A stretch of 64,000 nucleotides of DNA from Streptomyces sp. 7-21 (GTDB lineage Bacteria > Actinomycetota > Actinomycetes > Streptomycetales > Streptomycetaceae), in the NCBI RefSeq assembly GCF_016741785.1, contig NZ_JAERRL010000004.1:62001-126000 (forward strand), given 5' to 3'. Positions 33,491-42,474 of this stretch are shown piece after piece. Positions within the stretch are counted from its first letter, which is position 1; each line of letters starts with the position of its first letter. Made by a program: the position numbers and the translations under genes. Under the pieces are notes generated by a model that saw only the letters and a program-made list of their open reading frames with translations, made no database searches and had not been told where the DNA came from.

Positions 33491-35400
33491 GGTTCCGTCA
33501 GCTCCTCGTCCGTCAGGTACTTGGCCAGTTCTTCCTTCTCGAACAGGTCCCGCAGGTCGGGGCGCATCGGCGGCAGGTCGCGCGAGCGCAGCCGCACGCC
33601 TGCCCCGGGCTCCGGAAGTTCGCACAGCAGGTTGACGCGCCGCCAGGAGCGTTCCATGCGCGGATAGTCGTCCCGGGTGTGCCCGCCGCGGGACTCCTTC
33701 CGTTCCAGGGCCGCGCGGGCCACGCACTCGCTGACCAGCAGCATGTTCCGCAGGTCGAGGGCGAGGTGCCAGCCGGGGTTGTACTGCCGGTGGCCCTCCA
33801 CCCGCACCCGCCCGGCGCGCTCCCGGAGCGCGGCGAGCCGGGTGAGCGCCTCTTCCATCTCCGGTGCGCGCCGGATGATGCCCACCAGGTCGTTCATCGT
33901 CTGCTGCAACTCCTGGTGCAGCGCGTACGGGTTCTCCGGCGGCGCGGACTCCGCGCCGGGCGCCGCCTCCGCGTCGCCGAACGGGCGCAGCGCGTCCGCC
34001 GCCGCCTCCTCGATCCGCGCCGTGGGGGCGGCGGGCCGGGCGGTGCCGCTCAGGCCGGCCGCGTACTCGGCCGCGTACAGTCCGGCCCGGCGGCCGAAGA
34101 CCAGCAGGTCGGACAGGGAGTTGCCGCCCAGGCGGTTCGAGCCGTGCATGCCGCCGGCGACCTCGCCCGCCGCGAACAGGCCGGGCACGCCGGTCGCCGC
34201 CGCCGTGTCCGGGTCGACGTCCACGCCGCCCATCACGTAGTGGCAGGTGGGGCCCACCTCCATCGGCTCGCGCGTGATGTCCACGTCCGCGAGCTGCTTG
34301 AACTGGTGGTGCATCGACGGCAGCCGGCGCCTGATCTCCTCGGCCGGCATCCGCGTCGAGACGTCCAGGTACACGCCGCCGTGCGGTGAGCCGCGCCCCG
34401 CCTTGACCTCGGCGTTGATCGCCCGCGCCACCTCGTCCCGCGGCAGCAGCTCGGGCGGGCGGCGGTTGTGGTCGGGGTCGGTGTACCAGCGGTCCGCCTC
34501 GGCCTCGTCCTCGGCGTACTTGTCCTTGAACACCTCGGGGATGTAGTCGAACATGAACCGCCGTCCCTGGCTGTTGCGGAGCACCCCGCCGTCGCCGCGG
34601 ACCGACTCGGTGACCAGGATTCCCTTGACCGAGGGCGGCCAGACCATGCCCGTCGGGTGGAACTGCACAAACTCCATGTTCACCAGCGGCGCGCCCGCCA
34701 GCAGCGCCAGCGCGTGCCCGTCGCCGGTGTACTCCCAGGAGTTGGAGGTCACCTTGAACGACTTGCCGATCCCGCCGGTCGCCAGCACCACGGCCGGGGC
34801 GTCGATGACGAAGAACGCCCCGCTCTCGCGCTCGTAGCAGAACACCCCGGCCACCCGCTCGCCGTCCGCGTCCTTCAGCACGCGGGTGACCGTGCACTCC
34901 TGGAAGATCTTCAGGCCCGACTCGTAGTCACCGGTCTCGGCGAAGTCCCGCTGCTGGAGCGAGACCACCTTCTGCTGCAGCGTGCGGATCAGCTCCAGGC
35001 CGGTGCGGTCGCCGACGTGCGCCAGCCGCGGGTACTCGTGGCCGCCGAAGTTGCGCTGCGAGATGCGGCCGTCCTCGGTGCGGTCGAACAGCGCGCCCCA
35101 CGTCTCGAGCTCCCACACCCGGTCGGGTGCCTCTTTGGCGTGCAGCTCGGCCATCCGCCAGTGGTTGAGGAACTTCCCGCCGCGCATGGTGTCGCGGAAG
35201 TGGACCTGCCAGTTGTCGCCGGCGTTGACGTTGCCCATGCTGGCGGCGATGCCGCCCTCCGCCATCACCGTATGGGCCTTGCCGAACAGCGACTTACAGA
35301 TCACCGCCGTGCGCATGCCCCGCTCGCGCGCCTCGATGGCCGCGCGGAGCCCGGCGCCTCCCGCGCCGACGACGACCACGTCCCACGACTGCCGTTCCAC
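33487..35400 (-). CDS. sdhA: Succinate dehydrogenase/fumarate reductase flavoprotein subunit
   Basis: A 637-aa catalytic subunit that oxidises succinate to fumarate (or the reverse). Seen: the FAD-binding start VVVVGAGGAGLRAA (residues 8-21), the covalent FAD His in GKAHTVMAEGGI (His43), MEFVQFHPTGM and TESVRGDGGVL around the active site, and HGSNRLGGNSLSDLLVFGRRAG for FAD binding near residue 420. The helical C-terminal region is complete. GTG start at 35400 with AAAGGA about nine bases upstream. It is followed by the iron-sulfur gene in a four-base overlap and preceded by the membrane-anchor gene 65 bases away, forming a three-gene operon. Confidence 0.95.
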   Translation of the reverse strand: MERQSWDVVVVGAGGAGLRAAIEARERGMRTAVICKSLFGKAHTVMAEGGIAASMGNVNAGDNWQVHFRDTMRGGKFLNHWRMAELHAKEAPDRVWELETWGALFDRTEDGRISQRNFGGHEYPRLAHVGDRTGLELIRTLQQKVVSLQQRDFAETGDYESGLKIFQECTVTRVLKDADGERVAGVFCYERESGAFFVIDAPAVVLATGGIGKSFKVTSNSWEYTGDGHALALLAGAPLVNMEFVQFHPTGMVWPPSVKGILVTESVRGDGGVLRNSQGRRFMFDYIPEVFKDKYAEDEAEADRWYTDPDHNRRPPELLPRDEVARAINAEVKAGRGSPHGGVYLDVSTRMPAEEIRRRLPSMHHQFKQLADVDITREPMEVGPTCHYVMGGVDVDPDTAAATGVPGLFAAGEVAGGMHGSNRLGGNSLSDLLVFGRRAGLYAAEYAAGLSGTARPAAPTARIEEAAADALRPFGDAEAAPGAESAPPENPYALHQELQQTMNDLVGIIRRAPEMEEALTRLAALRERAGRVRVEGHRQYNPGWHLALDLRNMLLVSECVARAALERKESRGGHTRDDYPRMERSWRRVNLLCELPEPGAGVRLRSRDLPPMRPDLRDLFEKEELAKYLTDEELTEP

Positions 35401-35465
35401 GTCTTACGTCCTTTCTGCCGCTGGTCGGTGCTGCGGGCGGCCGCCGTCTGCCGGAAGAACCGGGC

Positions 35466-36299
35466 TCAGAAGAACCGGGGGTCGTCGAAGACGCCGGTGG
35501 CGAGCAGGTACACATACAGGTCCGACAGCGCCAGGCTGGTCAGCGAGGCCCAGGCGAACGTGGCGTGCCGGGTGTTCAGGCGGCTGATCCACGTCCAGGC
35601 CCGGTAGCGCACCGGATGCCGGGAGAAGTGCTTCAGCCGGCCGCCCATGATGTGGCGGCAGGAATGGCACGAAAGGGTGTACCCCCAGACCAGCACGATG
35701 TTGACGGTGAAGAGCAGCGAGCCGAGCCCCATGTGGCCCCAGTCGTAGTCCTCGTCCCGGAAGCCGAGCACCGCGTCGTAGGTGAGGATCCCCGCGATGA
35801 GCGAGGAGGCGTAGAAGAAGTACCGGTGGCTGTTGTTGAGGATCAGAGGGAAGCGCGTCTCGCCCGTGTAGCGGCGATGCGGCTCGGCCACGGCGCAGGC
35901 CGGCGGCGAGGCCCAGAAGCTCCGGAAGTACGCCTTGCGGTAGTAGTAGCAGGTCAGGCGGAAGCCGAGCGGCAGCACCAGGAAGATCAGGGCGGGGGAG
36001 AGGGTCCACCAGTCACCGAACAGCGCCCAGTTCGGCCCGCCGCGCATGTCCGCGCAGTTCTCCGCGAGGCAGGGCGAGTAGAACGGCGAGACGTAGGGCG
36101 CCGCGTAGTAGTCCGCGTTGGCGAAGGCCCGCCAGGTCGCGTAGACGACGAACGCGCTCAGCGCCAGCACGGTGACGGCCGGGGCGAGCCACCACCGGTC
36201 GCCGCGCAGGTGGCGCGCGCCGATGGCGGCGCGCCCGGCGCGCGCGCCGGAGTCAGCGGGGGACGGGGACGGGGCGCTGGGGGCGGTATCCGTGGCCAA
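35466..36299 (-). CDS. Membrane-anchor (cytochrome-b-like) subunit of the succinate dehydrogenase operon
   Basis: A 277-aa integral membrane protein with five predicted helices (about 36-56, 99-119, 150-172, 187-208, 246-268). It has several His residues near the helices (His158, His189, His212, His216) that could bind heme, and a cluster of Trp/Tyr residues. From position and topology it is the quinone-reacting anchor of the enzyme encoded downstream; the sequence is not a standard SdhC or SdhD, and no separate SdhD is present. The start codon is TTG at 36299, with GGAGGG seven bases upstream. No ATG or GTG is available close by, so TTG appears genuine. Residues 1-35 are a Ser/Pro/Ala-rich cytoplasmic stretch. 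Confidence 0.8.
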   Translation of the reverse strand: MATDTAPSAPSPSPADSGARAGRAAIGARHLRGDRWWLAPAVTVLALSAFVVYATWRAFANADYYAAPYVSPFYSPCLAENCADMRGGPNWALFGDWWTLSPALIFLVLPLGFRLTCYYYRKAYFRSFWASPPACAVAEPHRRYTGETRFPLILNNSHRYFFYASSLIAGILTYDAVLGFRDEDYDWGHMGLGSLLFTVNIVLVWGYTLSCHSCRHIMGGRLKHFSRHPVRYRAWTWISRLNTRHATFAWASLTSLALSDLYVYLLATGVFDDPRFF

Positions 36300-36359
36300 G
36301 GCGAACCCTCCGAGGGCGCTTCGACGGCGGGGTTGTCACGTGCCGCTGGCGCGGCGGTG

Positions 36360-36644
36360 TCAGCGAGGGCTCCCGAGTCCCTCGTCGTCGGCACCCGCCC
36401 ACAGGCGGGCGTCATAGGGGGTGTCCGGCACCCGTATCGGCTCGCTGTCCGGTCTCTCCTGCGCGGCGGACCCGCCCGCCCGCGCCTCGCGCAGCATGGC
36501 CAGGCTCTCCCGCAGGCGCTCGGCGTCGCCCCGCACCCGTCGCACGTCCAGGCAGCGGCCGAGTCTCTGCTCGAGCCGGGTGACGCAGCGCGCCAGGTCG
36601 TCCACGCAGCGCTGTGCCGCCCGCAGCTCGTCGTGCAGCGACAT
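36360..36644 (-). CDS. Small coiled-coil protein (94 aa), unknown function
   Basis: A 94-aa soluble protein whose residues 1-55 form a helical, coiled-coil-like region with regular Leu/Val spacing (RCVDDLARCVTRLEQRLG). The second half is more acidic and ends near PDTPYDARLW. From memory, similar short proteins occur in this position in Streptomyces genomes, but no function is known. The ATG at 36644 has GGAGGTGG five to ten bases upstream. That ribosome binding site lies in a small inverted repeat (36650-36667) which could block translation. Confidence 0.7.
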   Translation of the reverse strand: MSLHDELRAAQRCVDDLARCVTRLEQRLGRCLDVRRVRGDAERLRESLAMLREARAGGSAAQERPDSEPIRVPDTPYDARLWAGADDEGLGSPR

Positions 36645-36649
36645 CGCGT

Positions 36650-36667
36650 ACCACCTCCGTTGGTGGT
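36650..36667 (-). promoter_or_regulatory. Hairpin covering the ribosome binding site
   Basis: ACCACC (36650-36655) and GGTGGT (36662-36667) form a six-base stem; read on the reverse strand, the loop plus the 3' arm is the GGAGGT ribosome binding site of the coiled-coil gene. Pairing would hide the site. Confidence 0.5.
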
Positions 36668-36703
36668 GTCTCACCGGACGTAGCGAGTGTGACGCCTGAC
36701 ACA

Positions 36704-36720
36704 CCCCCTTGGGAAGGGGG
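36704..36720. terminator. Hairpin CCCCCTT-GGG-AAGGGGG
   Basis: A perfect seven-base stem with a three-base loop in the gap between the divergent coiled-coil and lipoprotein genes. It could be a leader structure on either strand rather than a terminator, because both genes read away from it. Confidence 0.35.
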
Positions 36721-36884
36721 CGGACGCCCGCGCGCCGTGGCCCGAACGGGTGGCCTGCCGCCCGCACGCCGCCGTGTCGCCCCTCCGCGCCGCTGGCCGT
36801 CGCCTTCAGTGGCTCAACGAACCGTCACCGATGTGATCATCAGGCCGTTCCGTTCCACCGGAGCGGAGCAGCGGAGGTACCCAG

Positions 36885-38984
36885 ATGCCGCGCACGCCGT
36901 CCGCCCCCCGCCTCGCCGTGGCGCTCGCCGTCACCGCCCTGCTGCCGCCCCTGCTGGCGGGGTGCGGCGGGGGACGGGACGACGAGGAGCGGACCTCCCC
37001 CGCCACGCACGCCGTCGCCGCCGCTCCCCGCTCCGAACTGGTCAGCGGCTCGGCCGTCACCTGGGGCGTCGACGCCGTGCCCGCCACGCTCAACGCCCAC
37101 CACCGCGACGCCACCCCGGTCACCGACCAGGTCGCCGCCGCCGTCATGCCGATGCTCTTCACCCTCGACGAGCAGGGCAGCCCCCGGCTCAACCCCGACT
37201 ACCTGCGCTCCGCCGAGGTCACCGCCACCGAGCCGCGGCAGCAGGTGGTCTACACGCTCAATCCCCAGGCGCGCTGGAGCGACGGCACCCCGCTGTCCGC
37301 CGCCGACTTCCGCGCCCAGTGGCGCGCCCTCTCCGGCGGCGACCCCGCCTTCGAGGCCGCCACCGCGGCGGGTTATGAGCGCGTCGCCAGCGTCACCGAG
37401 GGCCCGGGCGCCCACCAGGTCACCGTCACCTTCGCCACCCCCTGCGCGGAGTGGCGCGCCCTGTTCAGCCCGCTGTACCCCCGTGCCGTGACAGGCGATG
37501 CCGAGCGGTTCAACGACGGCGCCGCCGCAGCCGCCGAGCGGCCGCCCGCCGCCGGGCCGTTCCGCGTCCGCGGCGTCGACCGTGAGGACGGCACGGTCAC
37601 CCTCGAGCGCAACCCCGACTGGTGGGGCAGCCCCGCGCTGCTGGACGAACTGGTCTTCGCCGCCGTCCCGCCCGGCGAGCGGCGCGACGCCCTCCTGGCG
37701 GGCGACCTCGACGTCGCCGCCGTTCCCCCCGCTGACGCCCGCAGCGTCACCGCCGCGCACGCCCCGCCCAGCGTCCCCCAGGACGGGGCCGCGCTGGCCG
37801 ACGCCCCCCGCGCGGGCCTGCGCGGCCTGGAGATCTACCGCGCCTACGGCCCGGAGAGCGTCCATCTCATCCTCAACGGCACCGCCGGTCCGCTGGCCGA
37901 CGAGCGTGTGCGCTGGGCCGTCGCCCGCGCCCTCGACCGGCAGCGCCTGGCCCGCGACGCGCACGCTCCCGCCGGGCTGCCGACCCAGCCGCTCGGCTCC
38001 CACCTGCACGTCCTTGGCCAGGACGGCTACCGCGACAACAGCGAGGCACTCGGCGAGACCGGCACCCGCGCCGCCAGCGAGCTGCTCGACGAGGCGGGCT
38101 GGCGGCTGGCCCGCCCCGGCAGCAGCGCCGACAGCAGCGCCGATGACAGCGACGATGACAGTGCCGATGACAGTGCCGATGACAGTGCCGATGACAGCGA
38201 CGAGGGCAGCGGGGACGGGAACACCGGCGACGCCAAGGCGGCCCCGCCCGCCATGGCGCTCCCCGCCCCGCTGACCGCCGCCCAGCAGACCACCCAGCAG
38301 CGCGCCGCCCTGCTCCACCAGGCCGCCCAGGCCCGCCGCGCCCAGGCCGCCGCGTCCGGCGGCGACGACGACGCGCTGGCCGAGGCCCGCCGCGCCGAAC
38401 ACGCCGCCGAGGAGGCCGACGGCCGCGCCGCCGAACTCGCCCGGCACGCCGCGGGCACGGTCAGGGCCAGGGACGGCGAGCCGCTCACCCTGCGCTTTCT
38501 CGTCCCCAGCGGCTCCGGCCAGCTGCGCGACACGGCCCGCCAGATCTCCGCCATGCTGGCCGAGGCCGGCATCGGGGCCGAGGTCACCGAGCTGCCGCCC
38601 GGGGAGCTGTTCACCGAGCGCGTCCCCGGCGGCGACTTCGACCTCGTCCTCTACGCGCTGCCCGCCACCGCCTTCCCCGCCACCGACGCCGCCCCGCTGT
38701 ACACCAAGCCGCAGGCCGTGCCCGGCGGCCAGCTGCCCAGCCAGAACCACACCCGTGTCGGGACCGACTACCTGGACCAGCTCCTGGCCCAGGCGGCGGC
38801 CGAACTCGACGACGGCGAGCGCGAGCGGCTGCTCAACCAGGCTGACGCCCGGATCTGGGCGCTGGGCGCGTCGCTGCCCCTCTACCAGCGCCCCCAGCTC
38901 GTCGCTGCCAGGGACGACCTGGCCGGCGTCGGCGCCTACGGCCTGGCGACCCCGCGCTTCCAGGACATCGGCTACCGGCGCTGA
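36885..38984 (+). CDS. Orphan peptide-type ABC transporter substrate-binding lipoprotein
   Basis: A 699-aa family 5 extracellular solute-binding protein, exported as a lipoprotein (signal peptide with lipobox LLAGC, Cys27). Seen: WSDGTPLSAADFRAQW (family signature near residue 127) and a normal N-terminal lobe. The C-terminal lobe is interrupted at about 414-525 by an acidic Ser/Asp repeat (418-442) and a long Ala/Gln/Glu-rich coiled-coil stretch, and then resumes (LTLRFLVPSGSGQ). No permease or ATPase is encoded beside it, so it either uses another transporter (two are nearby) or has a sensing or chaperone role. The ATG at 36885 follows GCGGAGG. typA follows about 160 bases downstream. Confidence 0.85.
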   Translation: MPRTPSAPRLAVALAVTALLPPLLAGCGGGRDDEERTSPATHAVAAAPRSELVSGSAVTWGVDAVPATLNAHHRDATPVTDQVAAAVMPMLFTLDEQGSPRLNPDYLRSAEVTATEPRQQVVYTLNPQARWSDGTPLSAADFRAQWRALSGGDPAFEAATAAGYERVASVTEGPGAHQVTVTFATPCAEWRALFSPLYPRAVTGDAERFNDGAAAAAERPPAAGPFRVRGVDREDGTVTLERNPDWWGSPALLDELVFAAVPPGERRDALLAGDLDVAAVPPADARSVTAAHAPPSVPQDGAALADAPRAGLRGLEIYRAYGPESVHLILNGTAGPLADERVRWAVARALDRQRLARDAHAPAGLPTQPLGSHLHVLGQDGYRDNSEALGETGTRAASELLDEAGWRLARPGSSADSSADDSDDDSADDSADDSADDSDEGSGDGNTGDAKAAPPAMALPAPLTAAQQTTQQRAALLHQAAQARRAQAAASGGDDDALAEARRAEHAAEEADGRAAELARHAAGTVRARDGEPLTLRFLVPSGSGQLRDTARQISAMLAEAGIGAEVTELPPGELFTERVPGGDFDLVLYALPATAFPATDAAPLYTKPQAVPGGQLPSQNHTRVGTDYLDQLLAQAAAELDDGERERLLNQADARIWALGASLPLYQRPQLVAARDDLAGVGAYGLATPRFQDIGYRR
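38139..38210 (+). repeat. Six 12-bp tandem repeats coding an acidic linker
   Basis: Six units close to GCCGATGACAGT encode A/D-D-D-S repeats in the C-terminal lobe of the binding protein. Three consecutive units are almost identical, so copy number may vary. Confidence 0.85.
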
Positions 38985-39142
38985 CGCACTCCCGCCGCGC
39001 GCTCACCGGCTCCGCCGCCCCCGTAGCATGGGCGGGGCCGGTGAGCGTATGTGGACTCGCCCGCCGTCGTGACGGGGGGAGGCCGGGGCACATGGCCGCC
39101 GCCGTGCCGCCACACCAGTGAACGGGAGAGGCTCCGCTCGCC

Positions 39143-41014
<1,872 letters not shown>

Positions 41015-41038
41015 GCCGGCGGGGCGTCACCCGCCGGC
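41015..41038. terminator. Bidirectional terminator after typA
   Basis: GCCGGCGGG (41015-41023) and CCCGCCGGC (41030-41038) form a perfect nine-base stem with a six-base loop between the convergent typA and lipoprotein genes. The lipoprotein stop codon lies in the loop. Confidence 0.7.
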
Positions 41039-42238
41039 CAGGACGACGGTGCGCCAGCTGAAGCCGTCGGCGGACACCCGGTAGTACCCGGGCTGGCCGA
41101 GATCGCGCAGCAGGTACCCGGCCCGCGTCAGCGAGGGCTCCTCGGGCGGCGTGCCGGGCCGGTCCACGCCGAACGTCCGCCCGCCGTCCCGGCTGACGTA
41201 GATGGCGTCCTGGGCGTACACCAGCAGGCTGCCGTCCGCGGCGGGGATGGGGACGCCCGACAGGGAGCCCGGCCGCGCGTCCTGCGCGCGCGTCCACACC
41301 CGCTCCCAGCTGCGCCCGCCGTCGTCGCTGACGTCGATGGCGAGCAGCCCGGCGCCGTGCCGGCCCGTCGTCAGGCCGGGCATCGGGCCGGTCAGGAAGG
41401 CGTACAGGCCGCCGGGTCCGGCGGCCAGTTCGGTGCCGCGGGGCGTGACCCGCTGGCCGTACCCCTCCGGCACCGGCAGCGGTGCCAGCGGCTGCCAGCC
41501 GCCGCCGTCCGGTGCCGTGACGGCCACGGCCGGCAGCCCGGAGGCCGGGTCCGTGCCCGCGATCCAGTGCCTGCCGTCCGGCAGCAGCCCCGGCTCGCCC
41601 GTGCCGGTGAGCGGCGGCTGCTGGGCCAGCGTGCGCAGCTCCGCGGTGGCGGGCATCAGCGCGGCCACTGCGCCGTCGTCCGTCTTCGTCAGCGCCGCGC
41701 CCGGCGGCACGCGGCCGACCGTGCCCGACGGGCCGGGCGGGGCGGGCTGCCACGTCCGCCCGCCGTCGGCCGTCACCCACACCCGGTCCTCCTCCGCGAA
41801 GCCGCCGGGGACCGTCAGCCGGGCGTGTCCGGGCGAAGCCGCTTCGATGACCGCGCCCAGGCCCCGCGGATCGCCCGCGGGCAGCGGGGCGTCCCTGATC
41901 TCCCATGCGGCCGCGCTGACGAGCACGGCCACGTGGTAGGCGCAGCCGCCCTCGCCGGCCGGCGAGGGCGGGCAGTCCGCCAGCAGGGCGAAGCCGCTGC
42001 TTGTGTCGGCGAGGTCGAGGCCGATCACCCGCCCCGGCAGGCCGCTGGCGGAGGGGATGGGCGGCGGCTCCTGGGACGGGGACGGCACCGGGTGCAGCGA
42101 GGGCGGCGCCTCGCCGGGCGGCGGCTGGCCGCGCGAGCACGAGGCGAGGAGCCCGGTCACCGCGGTCATCACCAGCAGCACGAGTAACGCGGGCAGCCGC
42201 CCGGGGGCCGATCGGGGGACAGCTGACCGCACGCGCAT
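41027..42238 (-). CDS. Beta-propeller (BNR-repeat) lipoprotein with a TTA codon
   Basis: A 403-aa exported lipoprotein. Seen: a signal peptide with lipobox LASC (Cys34), a Pro-rich stretch (about 36-70), then sialidase-like BNR/Asp-box repeats such as VTADGGRTWQ and VSDDGGRSWE and YVSRDGGRTF, which suggest a seven-bladed beta-propeller. It may bind rather than cleave a glycan, as no sialidase catalytic set is evident. Leu18, inside the signal peptide, is encoded by TTA (complement of 42185-42187), so full synthesis may need the bldA tRNA. The ATG at 42238 has GGAGGT five to seven bases upstream; an in-frame GTG six bases earlier overlaps that site. Confidence 0.85.
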   Translation of the reverse strand: MRVRSAVPRSAPGRLPALLVLLVMTAVTGLLASCSRGQPPPGEAPPSLHPVPSPSQEPPPIPSASGLPGRVIGLDLADTSSGFALLADCPPSPAGEGGCAYHVAVLVSAAAWEIRDAPLPAGDPRGLGAVIEAASPGHARLTVPGGFAEEDRVWVTADGGRTWQPAPPGPSGTVGRVPPGAALTKTDDGAVAALMPATAELRTLAQQPPLTGTGEPGLLPDGRHWIAGTDPASGLPAVAVTAPDGGGWQPLAPLPVPEGYGQRVTPRGTELAAGPGGLYAFLTGPMPGLTTGRHGAGLLAIDVSDDGGRSWERVWTRAQDARPGSLSGVPIPAADGSLLVYAQDAIYVSRDGGRTFGVDRPGTPPEEPSLTRAGYLLRDLGQPGYYRVSADGFSWRTVVLAGG

Positions 42239-42321
42239 GCCCACCTCCGCGGCGCGCCCTTCGGCCCTCGAGCAAGGAGAGCGGGGACCGGCCTGGAAGA
42301 CCGCCTATGACGTTATGCAAC

Positions 42322-42342
42322 CGATATCTCAACGATATCTCA
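42322..42342. promoter_or_regulatory. Direct repeat CGATATCTCA twice
   Basis: CGATATCTCA (42322-42331) is repeated at once as CGATATCTCA (42333-42342) with one A between. It lies in the gap between the divergent lipoprotein and the first peptide importer and is AT-rich against its setting, so it may bind a regulator of either gene. Confidence 0.45.
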
Positions 42343-42474
42343 CGCGTGGCGTCCGGCATATGGGCGGTTTCCGGCAACACTCCGCGACTGCTGCGCCCAT
42401 CTGATGGGAAATAAGCCGCAAATGCGATCTCATGGTGACCTGATTTCACGTGAGGCCAGTCCGAGGAGGCACCG

